A DNA stretch of 64,000 nucleotides from Paenibacillus sp. OVF10 (lineage in GTDB: Bacteria > Bacillota > Bacilli > Paenibacillales > Paenibacillaceae), in NCBI GenBank assembly GCA_022836915.1, contig CP094668.1, positions 6,572,001 to 6,636,000 on the forward strand, read 5' to 3'. The translations under genes and the position numbers were made by a program. Shown here in pieces: positions 9,670-18,891 of this stretch. Numbering within the stretch: the stretch's first letter is position 1; each line of letters starts with the position of its first letter. The notes beneath the pieces were generated by a model. The model made no database searches. It was not told the origin of the DNA and saw only the letters and a program-made list of their open reading frames with translations.

Positions 9670-10546
9670 TTTTAGAAAACGGCGATTTGATTTTAAAGAA
9701 TTCTTTATACGTTATTGGTTTTCGGCCAATCAGACGTTCAAGATCTCCAGACGTCTCCGAGAATTCTCCAGTGTTGATTCCTCGCACCCAACCTAATAAG
9801 AAATCAGTCATAAGAACAGGTAAACCATTCGCTACCATAGTGTCTATATATTCTTTTTCGCTAATTGCCTCATAAGGGATATTCATCTCATTAATCTCCG
9901 AGAGAGCTTCAGCGATGTCTGCAAAAGAGCTTCCCTCGCTGCCACTTAAAGTATATGACTTATTTTCGTGCCCGTTTTGAGTGAGAACGGCTACGTTGGC
10001 TGCCGCCAAATCGTCCAGAGATGCAGCGGCTACTTTACCGGAACCCGCGGGTACTCGCACGCCGACTTTAAGTGCATCTCCGAAATACGAATGCATGACT
10101 TCAAGATACGGTGGATTCCGCAAAATAGTATAGTCTAATCCGGATGCTTTAAGCGTTTGTTCAGCAAATAAGTCTGACATCGATACTTCGGGCACAATAA
10201 GATTTGAATTTTCTCTTCGTATGATCGACGTAAAAATCACTTGTTTGACACCAGCCTGTTTTGCAGCTGCGATGACATTGAAATGTTGCGTATTGCGGTC
10301 GGTAAATGCTTGCGCGGAAATAAGCATTACTTTTTCAACACCATTAAAAGCCCGCAGAAGTGAGTTATAATCAAAATAGTCGCCCTTGTGAGCTTCTATA
10401 CCTTCTTTAACAAACTTTTTTATTTTTTCGGATTCCGGATCACGTACCAATACAGCGATCTGATTTGACGGAACTTTTTTCAGAAGAAGCTCTAGTGTCC
10501 TGCTGCCGAGATTACCTGTTGCACCAGTAATAAGTATTTTCCCCAT
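9659..10546 (-). CDS. NmrA/QorB-like atypical SDR
   Basis: NAD(P)H-binding protein of 295 residues with MGKILITGATGNLGSRTLE at the N-terminus (TGATGNLG loop), LVRDPESEKI after strand 2, and DYTILRNPPYLE in the place where NmrA/QorB-like proteins bind substrate. These proteins are quinone reductases or redox sensors. SD AAAGGGGTTATTC precedes ATG 10546. It sits in a run of small redox genes with HxlR regulators, which suggests a response to electrophiles, an inference from context. Confidence 0.85.
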   Translation of the reverse strand: MGKILITGATGNLGSRTLELLLKKVPSNQIAVLVRDPESEKIKKFVKEGIEAHKGDYFDYNSLLRAFNGVEKVMLISAQAFTDRNTQHFNVIAAAKQAGVKQVIFTSIIRRENSNLIVPEVSMSDLFAEQTLKASGLDYTILRNPPYLEVMHSYFGDALKVGVRVPAGSGKVAAASLDDLAAANVAVLTQNGHENKSYTLSGSEGSSFADIAEALSEINEMNIPYEAISEKEYIDTMVANGLPVLMTDFLLGWVRGINTGEFSETSGDLERLIGRKPITYKEFFKIKSPFSKIED

Positions 10547-10769
10547 ATGAATAACCCCTTTGTACTTTTATTAATGCTTAAATTTTATACTAGAAACCAA
10601 TAAGGACTTCGAATCGTTGACCAGTTTTATGACTATATGATTGACTGAAAGCCCTTAACGTTAGAGGGTGCATGAATATGGAAGTCGGTAAATGTCCACA
10701 AATTACGAAACATTTCAATCAATAAGATTTGGTTCACACAGCTGCTGGCACCTACTGCCTAGAATAGCG

Positions 10770-11378
10770 TTATCGTACACTGTATCTCTCCAACAGATTT
10801 AAATTCAATCCAGCAAGAGGACCTCCTATTTGCTGCAGCAGACCGCCCTGGCTTAAGGAGCCAAGATCAATACAGGCAAAACCAATGTTCTCCCAAATTT
10901 CTTGCAAGACTTGTTTGGTTTGGATGTCGTCACCGGACATGAATAGGACAGTCTTCGGCTTCTCTTCCGTGTAATCCTTAATCCATTCCATCGGAACACT
11001 GTTAAAAGCTTTGATTACCCGAGCACCCGGAGCATATTGGGCTACGATTTCACTCGAATTCTTTCCTGATAATTCACCGACTAAAGGTTCCATATTTTCA
11101 AAGCGATTGGTAGCATCAATAAGAACACGGCCTGTCCAGTCAGGAACCATGGACAAAGCAGTAGGCATTTGCGGCCACATTACGCTCAAAATTACAAAGT
11201 CCTGCTCAGCTGCTTCTATAGGTGTTCCAGCTTTTGCGCCAGTACCGAGCGAGCTTACCAGGTCTGAGAGCGTTTCGGGACCACGGCTATTACTGAGAAC
11301 AACTTCATGACCGTGAAGCAAGAGATGCTTCGCCAGCGTTTGAGCAACTATTCCAGCACCAATAAAGCCAAATTTCAT
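10770..11378 (-). CDS. NADPH-dependent F420 reductase-like oxidoreductase
   Basis: Rossmann protein of 202 residues: MKFGFIGAGIVAQTLAKHLL has the GxGxxxxxL dinucleotide fold, followed by VVLSNSRGPETL (NADP-type S/R after strand 2), DFVILSVMWPQ, VLIDATNRFE and VIKAFNSVP, the pattern of the F420-oxidoreductase-like (pyrroline-5-carboxylate reductase-like) domain. Real substrate unknown; Paenibacillus is not expected to make F420. A 16-bp perfect inverted repeat lies 62 bp upstream, a likely operator. Confidence 0.85.
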   Translation of the reverse strand: MKFGFIGAGIVAQTLAKHLLLHGHEVVLSNSRGPETLSDLVSSLGTGAKAGTPIEAAEQDFVILSVMWPQMPTALSMVPDWTGRVLIDATNRFENMEPLVGELSGKNSSEIVAQYAPGARVIKAFNSVPMEWIKDYTEEKPKTVLFMSGDDIQTKQVLQEIWENIGFACIDLGSLSQGGLLQQIGGPLAGLNLNLLERYSVR

Positions 11379-11440
11379 TAGGCACCTCCATGAAAATTTA
11401 TTTGTTTAACATTCTCATCTTATTCTCCAATGAAGGTAAG

Positions 11441-11479
11441 TTGGTCATAATGTAACAATATCAGTTACATTATGACCAA
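11441..11479. promoter_or_regulatory. Long palindromic operator candidate
   Basis: TTGGTCATAATGTAAC and GTTACATTATGACCAA form 16-bp perfect arms around a 7-bp centre. Neither strand has a T-run after the stem, so it is not a terminator. Lies upstream of the reductase gene at 11378. Confidence 0.65.
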
Positions 11480-11689
11480 AAAAAGGTTATTAACTTCCTG
11501 TGCCTTTTTTATCATATCATCCACATCATCTTTTATCGTGAAGCTAGCGAGAACATCTTCCTTTGATTAAGTTTGGCAGTAGATCAAGTGACTGTTGTTT
11601 CACGGTGAAATATTCAGAGATTATTTGTAAAATTCGAATTTGGAGGCTGCAGAATGGATTGCAAGTGATAATCCTTACCTTTAAAAAAC

Positions 11690-12034
11690 TTACCGTCTTA
11701 CATTCGTCAGTGTACTTCCCCATTCACCGACTGGTTCAAGCCAGCTTACGATTCTATCATCAATTAGGTTGGTAAGTGCACCTTCATACTCAGCACGATA
11801 AGGTTTATTAAGTTCGTGTTGAATCCAACTTTCTCTTGTACCCTGCCAGATCTCATAGATGACAAGATCATCAGAATGATCAAGATCATCGGAGACGATT
11901 GCATTGACAAAGGTAGGTTCACTCTTGAAGTTGCTAATCATTGCAAATAGACTTTCACGGAAAGCTTCTTTCTTACCAGGCTTAATTTTAAAACGTATAT
12001 TGAGAATTATTTGACTGTTATTCGTTGACATCAT
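11690..12034 (-). CDS. Antibiotic biosynthesis monooxygenase-domain protein
   Basis: Small dimeric ferredoxin-like-fold protein, 114 residues, of the ABM family (quinol monooxygenase or heme-degrading relatives). Seen: ILNIRFKIKPGKKEAFRESL, then LVIYEIWQGTRESWIQHE with the W-containing strand and helix typical of the family. Start ATG ATG at 12034/12031 after GGAGTGT. The HxlR regulator 12195-12542 lies upstream on the same strand, with an operator between them. Probably acts on a quinone or small aromatic. Confidence 0.8.
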   Translation of the reverse strand: MMSTNNSQIILNIRFKIKPGKKEAFRESLFAMISNFKSEPTFVNAIVSDDLDHSDDLVIYEIWQGTRESWIQHELNKPYRAEYEGALTNLIDDRIVSWLEPVGEWGSTLTNVRR

Positions 12035-12113
12035 TCGAACACTCCTCTTATTAATTTTTTTAATTTCTTCATGGTCACAAGTCTCATTATGTACTATGTA
12101 TCACTTTTAAAAT

Positions 12114-12149
12114 AGTACGTACTTTTTGGTTATATAGTAACCAAAAAGT
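12114..12149. promoter_or_regulatory. HxlR-type operator upstream of ABM gene
   Basis: Two overlapping palindromes: AGTACGTACT (12114-12123) and ACTTTTTGGTTA / TAACCAAAAAGT (12121-12132, 12138-12149) with a 5-bp centre. The first motif recurs as AGTGCGTACT at 13566-13575 before another HxlR gene. Confidence 0.65.
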
Positions 12150-12194
12150 GATAATTGTGATGAAATGCAGAATAAATTGATTTTTTAAATTACT

Positions 12195-12542
12195 CTATTC
12201 TACATTTAATCTCCGATATTCATCCTTGTTCCATGTCTTCTCTGCATAATCCTGACCCCAATCACAAAGAGCTCGCAAAGTGGGTTCAAGTGACATACCC
12301 ATTTCTGATATTGCATATTCCACTTTTGGTGGTACCTGATTGTACATTTTTCTTATAATCAAATTATTACTCTCCAACTCCCGCAATGACTGTACTAACA
12401 TTTTCTGAGAAATTGATGGTATGAGCCTTTTCAATTCACCGGTCCGTTTAGGACCTTTTATTAAGTAATACAGTATAAGAGGTCTCCACTTTCCGCCAAT
12501 GACATCTAAGGTTATTTCCAGATCACAATAAAAAGTTTTCAA
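12195..12542 (-). CDS. HxlR family transcriptional regulator
   Basis: DNA-binding protein of 115 residues with a single HxlR winged helix: DVIGGKWRPLILYYLIKGPKRTGELKRLIPSISQKML, then LRELESNNLIIR and VPPKVEYAISEMG, all signatures of the family. HxlR proteins usually sense electrophiles such as aldehydes or quinones, sometimes through an N-terminal Cys; here Cys5 (FYCDLE) is in that position. Upstream of the ABM gene on the same strand; likely autoregulated. Confidence 0.92.
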   Translation of the reverse strand: MKTFYCDLEITLDVIGGKWRPLILYYLIKGPKRTGELKRLIPSISQKMLVQSLRELESNNLIIRKMYNQVPPKVEYAISEMGMSLEPTLRALCDWGQDYAEKTWNKDEYRRLNVE

Positions 12543-13190
12543 TTGAGAAACACCATCCCTTATTTAATTTCCATTATTATAGTACATGTGTTGATTAAAT
12601 CCACCTCCCTTGCCATATATTCTGTCTGTTTTTATCAATGCTATTACATGGTCTGTTTAAATCAGATAATTTTCAAGACAATTGAACTAACCGGAAATAA
12701 TTGCTCAAAATTTATCCTTTTTCAAGATTCAAGTGCGAAAAAAGAGCTACCGCGTACCCTAACTAGGAATGGGTAAATCCAGTTCAGTCAGGGGCTTGCT
12801 CCAGCTCTTATACATTCTTATATATAACTCCTATGTGTTGATTATCCGTTAAGCTTTGACATTTCTTCTTTTATGTAACGTGTCCCATGGACTACATGTT
12901 TAGGGCTGACATCTTCAATTGGGGCCAAATCTTCGGAGCTAAGCTAGATTTCGAGCTGCAGTAATCGACAAATTCTTTGGCATTATGAAGTCAAAATTAA
13001 AAGGCATGGGCCCGGTACAATACCGAGCTCATGCCCACCAAAGTGCAAAGAAATATTGGTTTAACTTTAAGGGCACTGTAATGTTGATCGGCTGGTTTCT
13101 TGATTATATTGAGTTATCGTTTCTATGTTAGCGTACCGTTCTCTATGCAACGATCCTATTTTCAAACCGTTTTTTTGTAAGCCAAGATCT
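12543..13190. other. Gene-poor intergenic region
   Basis: No convincing gene on either strand. It contains the promoter region of the HxlR gene at its left side and a terminator hairpin at 13003-13035; the rest appears to be non-coding or decayed. Confidence 0.5.
13003..13035 (-). terminator. Leftward terminator for HxlR gene
   Basis: GGCATGGGCCCGGTA pairs with TACCGAGCTCATGCC (mostly complementary); on the minus strand the stem is followed by TTTTAATTTT. Confidence 0.6.
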
Positions 13191-13529
13191 CTAGGGTTGA
13201 TTTTTTGCTCCCCACTCGCAAAACCCTTCTAAGACCGGTAATAGTGTTCCCGCTTTATCTGTAAGACTGTACTCGACTTTAGGAGGAACTTGAGGATACT
13301 CTCTCCGTATTACCATACCGTCCGCTTCCAATTCTTTAAGTTGTGAACTCAGTGTTTTGAAAGTAATCGCTCCGACCTGTCTTTTTAGATCATTAAAGCG
13401 AACCGGTTGATTTTCTGCCAAAAGATACATAATAACCATTTTCCATTTCCCACCAATAACTGACAATGTATACCCAAAAGGTGTATCCTGAATATTTTTA
13501 ACTTTCCCCTGATATTCAGCCATGCTCAT
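13191..13529 (-). CDS. HxlR family transcriptional regulator
   Basis: Winged-helix regulator, 112 residues from ATG 13529 (GGATAGTGGAAAT upstream); in-frame starts further up at 13595 lack an SD. Contains TLSVIGGKWKMVIMYLLAENQPVRFNDLKRQV, LKELEADGMVIRRE and VPPKVEYSLTDKAG. Divergent from ridA, 105 bp away, with a shared operator-like sequence AGTGCGTACT, so it probably controls ridA and itself. Confidence 0.9.
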   Translation of the reverse strand: MSMAEYQGKVKNIQDTPFGYTLSVIGGKWKMVIMYLLAENQPVRFNDLKRQVGAITFKTLSSQLKELEADGMVIRREYPQVPPKVEYSLTDKAGTLLPVLEGFCEWGAKNQP

Positions 13530-13565
13530 ATTTCCACTATCCTTTCTGATAGTACCTATCATTAA

Positions 13566-13575
13566 AGTGCGTACT
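13566..13575. promoter_or_regulatory. HxlR operator candidate
   Basis: AGTGCGTACT, one mismatch from the AGTACGTACT palindrome at 12114-12123; located between the divergent HxlR and ridA genes. Confidence 0.5.
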
Positions 13576-13634
13576 ATTTTTTTATAAGTACTCATTTTAT
13601 ACTAGCCTTACTTTGAAATAAAGGAGAGAAAAAA

Positions 13635-14018
13635 ATGACTACTGTCAAAACTTATAATCACAATCTATGGGATCACGGCATATCTCAAGGCTACAGCGTC
13701 AACGGAACCATCTACATTTCGGGACAATTTTCCCACAATTCGGAGGGCACCTTCGTTGGTGAGGGCGATATTGAAGCACAAACCCTGCAAACGCTGGAAA
13801 ATCTCGATCGCGTGTTAGCGGAATTTGATATTACAAAATCGAACCTCGCTTATGTGGAGATTTATTTGACAAACGCACAAGAGCATATAGGGCCATGTAT
13901 CAAGTTGTTTAGGGAATACATGGGACAACACCGGCCCGCGGGCAGCTGTATCGGTGTGACCTATTTGGCTTCACCTGAGCAGCTGATCGAAATTAGCGCT
14001 GTTGCACACACAAACTAA
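13635..14018 (+). CDS. ridA: RidA (YjgF/YER057c) family protein
   Basis: Trimeric enamine/imine deaminase family member, 127 residues. Seen: GYSVNGTIYISGQFSHNSEG, EAQTLQTLENLDRVLAEF, VEIYLTN, and HRPAGSCIGVTYLASPEQLIEISAVA. The usual catalytic Arg of the GxRPA-type motif region is not clearly conserved (S-C-I-G-V-T in place of R-S/T), so it may belong to a Rid subgroup without deaminase activity. SD AAAGGAG is 8 nt upstream. Divergently transcribed from an HxlR regulator. Confidence 0.85.
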   Translation: MTTVKTYNHNLWDHGISQGYSVNGTIYISGQFSHNSEGTFVGEGDIEAQTLQTLENLDRVLAEFDITKSNLAYVEIYLTNAQEHIGPCIKLFREYMGQHRPAGSCIGVTYLASPEQLIEISAVAHTN

Positions 14019-14077
14019 GTCTATTACCGTTTTGTAAGTTTCACTAAAAATAGTAGTATATTGCTGTTAACTTAAAG

Positions 14078-14113
14078 AAACTGCAGTCGATCCATTGCTC
14101 GGCTGCAGTTTTA
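14078..14113 (+). terminator. Rho-independent terminator
   Basis: AAACTGCAG / CTGCAGTTT stem then TTTTATC, 60 nt after ridA. Confidence 0.8.
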
Positions 14114-14167
14114 TCATATTCAGCTATTGTTTCTCGTTAGCTCAATGAGTATCCTCAATTTAGTCGT

Positions 14168-15161
14168 TCAAAACTCATCGATCAACGAGATACCTTTAGT
14201 AATCCTCATTCTACTATCTTGCAAGAAATCGCGGGTCCAGTCATCTGGTTTGCTTAAATCCCAGCTCCGATGCATACCGACAACCAAAATGATTTCGCGA
14301 AGTCTAAGGAATAGCTTCAACAAATCCTTCCAGTTGTCTGGCATTCGTCGACCATCCTCTATATAGCCTAGCTCGAAGTGCTTTATGAAAAGTTCATACT
14401 GGTCCTTTCGTTCGAATTTCGAATCTTCTCCGAATACATATAGCAAGTAATACAGCTGGATAGCAATATCCTCGACATACCAACTGTACTGACACTCGTC
14501 GAAGTCAAAGAGAGTTAATCCCCCAGCTTCATTGATCGTGAAGTTTCCCACATTAATATCTCCGTGGATCAAACCAAAATTATCTGCATTAACAGGCAGA
14601 CTCGCCAATTGTACTTTAAGTTCATCAAGGGCAATAAGGATTGGTTGAAGTTCTGACGGCAAGTAAATCCTCGGCTCGTAAGAGGTGTTCATTAAACTCC
14701 CAAGTGTGCCTTTTGGCAATCGTAGGGTTGTAAAGCTTCGCTAATTCATGAAGTCGGCCCGTTATACGTCCACACTTTTCATAAAGTATAGAATTGCCTA
14801 GACATTCTGGATATCCGATTTTACGGCCTGGTGCATGTTTAAAGCAGGTTACGTAAAAATCCATTTTATTTCCTTGAACTAGTTAACAATATTATCCATT
14901 AATTTAATAAATAGGTTCTGACACTGCTATACCACTCTCTGAAAGATAATGAATCCAATCTATTTCTGCTACAAGTCCTTCCGCCGTGCGAAGAGTGCTC
15001 GGAGTGAAACGGAGAATATATTTCAATTCATCGCGATTATAGGAATATATAAAGTTTTGAAAACCTCCAATGAAAGTGAGTTCCTCTTGGCTGCCCCCAT
15101 AACGCGCGGCGCCTTCTGCAGCATGTTCGTCCAAGAACAATAATTTTATTTTTGGGTCCAT
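14168..15161 (-). pseudogene. Aminoglycoside phosphotransferase-like kinase, broken
   Basis: Protein-kinase-like phosphotransferase of the APH/choline kinase type. Kinase features lie in the third fragment: GLIHGDINVGNF (catalytic loop HGDxxxxN) and LTLFDFDECQYSWYVEDIA (metal-binding DxD loop). The N-terminal lobe is in 14904-15161 (ELTFIGGFQNFIYSYNRD; YILRFT). Stops at 14904 and a frame change at AAA 14665-14667 split it in three; the 14865-14903 gap needs two compensating shifts, so this one may be truly decayed. About 330 residues if repaired. Substrate unknown; not enough to claim antibiotic resistance. Confidence 0.75.
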
Positions 15162-15651
15162 TAGCTCTCCTTAGTAATATAGATTAAATTATGGCCTAAC
15201 TCGCTGTTGCCTAAATTTAATAAAATGAATGCCTGGTGACATGCGAAAGCCCCACTTTCAAGATTTTTATATCCATATAAATCATACTAATCCAACTTTT
15301 TACAGTCAACTAAAATGGTTGATCTATTGCGCTATCCTGCCCGTTAGCTATATAAGGAGCTCATCATCCTATTATAATTTTCCTGTTCTCTACTTTCTGT
15401 AAAGGTATACCACTAAGGATCGTTAGCATTTTTTCAACGATCCCTATTGTCAGTCCGCTAGTTGAAATAAGTAACTGATCACTTCGATACCCTGCCGACT
15501 ATAAGTCCTAGGGATATTAGATTGCATCTGTTTACCAACAGTATTCCAATCATAGAAAGGAGACCTGAGATGATTCGCCTGTTAGCCTTGATTTTATACA
15601 TTTTATACATCAAAGGGATTACTTATGTAAGGTCACAGCCACTCACCCTAA
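15162..15651. other. Intergenic region with repeat copy
   Basis: Holds the second copy of the 64-bp repeat (15400-15464). A short plus-strand frame from 15570 (SD AAAGGAG, hydrophobic MIRLLALILYILYIKG) runs into the antisense of the next gene and is probably a relic. Confidence 0.4.
15400..15464. repeat. Dispersed 64-bp repeat, copy 2
   Basis: Matches 2259-2322 in the same orientation. Here the internal hairpin is better preserved: GGATCGTT / AACGATCC around AGCATTTTTTC. Confidence 0.6.
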
Positions 15652-16314
15652 TTAGAGCGTCTCAACCAACTTCTGAATCTTTGAGTGGGAAATTAAATAT
15701 ACAGGACCCATTGTTTCTATGTTGCCGTCCTTTACACGTATAGCGCTCTCCTGTTCTGCCGCATAAACATCAATCTCTTCAGACAAGTGGAACAGGTAGC
15801 CTTGAACAAACGTGGCGTAGTCGCGTTGAGAATGAGATTCATAGGCAAAATGATCAAAGCCAATACCATCATAAATAGTACTTGTTTCCAGTTCATCAGT
15901 GTTATTCAAGCTTAACCATTTTGCTGCCATGTTTAACGCACCGGCGCTGGCCCCCAGGATAACGGCATTGCTATTCTTAATCGCATTCGATAGTTCATAA
16001 TCCAACAAAAAATCGTTCTGCAGAACAGGATATCCACCACATAAAAATGACAGAAGCGTTTCGAATGAATCGCTGAGCATCTTCTTTCTGCATACGGTAA
16101 TCAATGAAATGATATTCATCAAAAATAATGTTAGCCTGATTCAACCAGGTCCATTCAGAAATATCATCCATGTTAATTTGCTCATCTGTATAACCAGACG
16201 GGTCAGCACTAATCATAACAAGCGATTTTCTGTCTTGTATATCCTCTTGCAAACAATGGACCAGCTTCTCAGGAAAAAATGATTAAACCAACTGAAATAG
16301 TAGTGAGTTTTCAA
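15652..16314 (-). pseudogene. Peptidase S51/DJ-1-like (glutamine amidotransferase-like) protein, frameshifted
   Basis: Resembles peptidase E-type S51 proteins, cytosolic class-I amidotransferase-fold serine hydrolases. The nucleophile elbow is VILGASAGALNMAAKW (Ser in GASAG), preceded by SVILCGGYPVLQ after repair and followed by GIGFDHFAYESH (His). TTG 16314 is the likely start: GGAGG lies 8 nt upstream and gives LKTHYYFSWFNHF. Two one-base shifts interrupt it, at AAAAAA 16274-16279 and AAAAA 16043-16047, both A/T runs. About 220 residues when repaired. Function of this branch is not established. Confidence 0.75.
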
Positions 16315-16441
16315 ACTTAATTACCTCCATATGTATTATTTATATTCATCCATAGGATTCATAGACAACCTCTTTTTTACATACACCATACAAAATAATC
16401 CAATTTATTGATAGTACATTTAACTTAGATATAACCACGTT

Positions 16442-16467
16442 AAAAAAAGCCCGGTTCATCCCCGGGC
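16442..16467 (-). terminator. Leftward terminator
   Basis: GCCCGG / CCGGGC hairpin followed on the minus strand by seven T residues, just after the gene ending at 16488. Confidence 0.85.
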
Positions 16468-16487
16468 AACATACACTTTTGTATGGG

Positions 16488-17165
16488 TTACTTACTTATA
16501 AATTCTACCATCTTTTGATGCAATTCCTTCTCAGAACATTGAAAGATACCATTAAAATCCTGGGGGTTACGGATCAATTTGTTTAACTGGTCTATTCCAT
16601 ATTGTTGAACAACAAACTCCACAAATAGGAACGAAAACTGAAAACCCTTCATCGTTTCGAATTCCCAGGTATCATTATCTAATTGTTCGAACGTTGGGAT
16701 CTCTAAATTGTGAATAGACGCTTCTGTTGAACCTTCAATAAAGTCCTGAGTCATCAGCTTGGCTTCATATCCACCAATTCCTTGCCTTATCCATTTCGGA
16801 GACTTCGGATTGATTTCACTTATTAGCCACATGGCGAACAAGTGAACCGTACCTTTAAGAATCGATTGATAGGTATGCTCCGGTCCTGGATTTAATGGAG
16901 ATACAATTTTGAGAATACTCCCTTCATAGGTACCCATGAACCAATTCGGAGCATCTGCTTCTCCGACCGCTTGGTGAAACGATGGCATATCAGGATATAC
17001 TTCAATCGTTACTTTTCGCGATGGATGATAATTGTACTTTAACGAGATTCGTTCAATATGATCACTTAGTTCATTGAACAAATCATGGTGTACTTTATTG
17101 GGTGTATTGTTCAATCGCTCGTTTTCACCCTTATTAACAATTGAAATCAAATCTTGAATAGACAT
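16488..17165 (-). CDS. Degenerate gluzincin-like (peptidase MA type) protein
   Basis: 225 residues from ATG 17165, which has GGGGAGG 10 nt upstream; it is equally readable as the C-terminal domain of the sigma factor. The layout VTIEVYPDMPSFHQAVG ... GTVHLFAMWLISE ... SPKWIRQGIGGYEA copies the plan of peptidase MA-like gluzincins (HExxH then a WLxEGxAxY segment), but HExxH reads HLFAM, lacking the catalytic Glu and second His. A catalytically dead regulator or chaperone partner of the sigma factor is a reasonable inference. Ends at 16488 before a terminator. Confidence 0.55.
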   Translation of the reverse strand: MSIQDLISIVNKGENERLNNTPNKVHHDLFNELSDHIERISLKYNYHPSRKVTIEVYPDMPSFHQAVGEADAPNWFMGTYEGSILKIVSPLNPGPEHTYQSILKGTVHLFAMWLISEINPKSPKWIRQGIGGYEAKLMTQDFIEGSTEASIHNLEIPTFEQLDNDTWEFETMKGFQFSFLFVEFVVQQYGIDQLNKLIRNPQDFNGIFQCSEKELHQKMVEFISK

Positions 17166-17710
17166 GATCGTAACGCCTCCCCATTCTTTCAGTTCCTTTT
17201 TAAGTTTTTCCAAAGCTCTGTAGAGTCTGTTCTTTACTGCACTTTCACGCATCCCTACGATCTTAGAAATTTCAAGCAGTGTGCAGTCCACAAAAAAGCG
17301 TAATGCAATGATTTCCTGGTCGGTTTCATTTAACTTTTTCAGCGCAATTCCGATATCAATTCGAAAATCAACATACTTCGTAAATTCAAGGGAGATCGAC
17401 TGTGATTCATATCCTGTAAAATCAAACGGCGTTTCTTTTTTCGCGATAACCTTCGATATTCGTTTTTCACTGTATTCTGAGCAATCTTGAATATCCACGT
17501 GAATAAATTTGATTTGCCTTGAAATTGGTGAAGATTCTCGACTGCTTTTAAAAACACCTGTTGAGTCAAATCATCTGCAACCATCGGATTCAATTTCAGG
17601 GAAAAGTACTTGCAAATTCTTTGACGATACAACTCATAAGTGTTTTCAAAGTCAGTGATACTTTCCTGTTTATCCGGATAAACAGGTTTTGTGTCATGAG
17701 CTCCTGACAT
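16488..17710 (-). pseudogene. ECF sigma factor, frameshifted, in frame with pseudo-peptidase domain
   Basis: Region 2 is in 17339-17710 (LNPMVADDLTQQVFLKAVENLHQF; LFTWIFKIAQNTVKNEYRR) and region 4 in the second frame (LNETDQEIIALRFFVDCTLLEISKIVGMRESAVKNRLYRALEKLKKEL). TTTTTT 17436-17441 needs one extra base to join them. Start 17710 follows GAGGAGG. As read, region 4 then continues without a stop into a domain of about 225 residues. That second part has its own SD and ATG (17165) and may be a separate gene; see next entry. Divergent from a secreted protein at 17967, possibly its target or partner. Confidence 0.75.
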
Positions 17711-17966
17711 GGTAAGAACCTCCTCTTGATTTACAATGAATTAGACACCAGAGAGAGTCAGAAGGCCACATAAATATAAAATATGTATTCAACTTTTTAG
17801 GCTTGTTACTTACAGGACCAATGGCTAATCACCCTTTTGAAATCTGTCTTCAAATCATCTCTATGATTTCATATCTTTACAAATGAGTAATGATAAGCAA
17901 ATATTGGAATAGATCTGGAGGGAATCACATCACGTAACCCCTCCCCAAAATGAAGGAGAGATACTA

Positions 17967-18763
17967 ATGAAATACACGAATGTTTTATTATCAAGCGTCA
18001 TTGTTTTAGGTAGCTTAGGCACGTTATCAACTGCATCATCTTCGTTTCATCCTTCTGAGAAAGTAGCACACATTGCCGCTAAATCAACTTCTGTGAACTC
18101 TTCGACATACCAGAGTATACCTAAGTTCATAAAAACGATAGGTTCAAACAAAATGGTCTGGAAAGGTGACAACACCACTATAACTGCAAATACCTTAAAG
18201 CAAGATGCTATTGCAGATTTTGAACAAAACATCATTGACACCATTGTAGTTACTCATGGTAAAGAAAAGCACATCCTACATACGGAAGACTTTGGAGTGA
18301 AATTATTGGATATCACTAGTGTTGCTCAATCTCCATCAAATGAATGGATTGCTATCCAAGTAGAAAAAAGTGCCGGCAGCAACCTCATTCTCGTGAACTT
18401 TAAAACAGGAAAGTACACAATTTTAAACGAACGTCTTGAAAAAGCAGGTAAACAAGATGTCGAAACCATTTCATCATATAATTGGTCACCAAAAGAAGAC
18501 ATCATTGCATTTTCTTATGGAAATACGGAGAAAAGTACGTTAGCAATATACGACACTAAGAAAGACAGTGTTGTTTATCTCCTCGGGCAACCAACTATAT
18601 TAGCACCGGTTTAATTTTATGGCATAAGAACGGAAAAAGTATTGATTATATTAGTGAGTATCCTTCAGATCAATGGATTCTTTTCAGATACGATACAGGA
18701 AGCAAAAAAGTTAAGCCTGTAAAAAGAATCACAAAAAGGAATTTCAGCAGTGGTTTAAATTAG
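17967..18763 (+). pseudogene. Secreted beta-propeller-like protein, frameshifted
   Basis: Signal peptide at the N-terminus (KYTNVLLSSVIVLGSLGTLSTASS), then repeated strand patterns such as SPSNEWIAIQVEKSAGSNLILVNFKTGKYTIL and WSPKEDIIAFSYGNTEKSTLAIYDTKKD, as in WD/TolB-like propeller blades. The frame stops at 18614 but one extra G at GGG 18585-18587 continues it (GLILWHKNGKSIDYISEYPSDQWILFRYDTG) to TAG 18763, giving about 265 residues. Start has AAGGAGAG 8 nt upstream. Divergent from the ECF sigma gene, so possibly under its control. Function unknown. Confidence 0.6.
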
Positions 18764-18834
18764 ATAAATATCCTACAAAATAATAAAAATTGGATTAAAC
18801 GTAAAATACGTTTCTTCAGTTCAACTTATATAGC

Positions 18835-18874
18835 AAAAAGGCGAGTCTCCATTAATCGGAGGACTCGTCTTTTT
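18835..18874. terminator. Bidirectional terminator
   Basis: GGCGAGTCTCC / GGAGGACTCGTC arms flanked by A5 on the left and T5 on the right; serves the propeller gene and dnaB. Confidence 0.85.
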
Positions 18875-18891
18875 GGTTTTGTTATAAATAT

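Noticed and set aside
14168..15161. Antibiotic resistance kinase
   Set aside because: Only general phosphotransferase motifs are present, the gene is broken, and no specific resistance family can be recognised.
15570..15743. Rightward frame MIRLLALILYILYIKG with good SD
   Set aside because: Runs antisense into the S51-type gene and loses protein character after about 25 codons; at best a relic.
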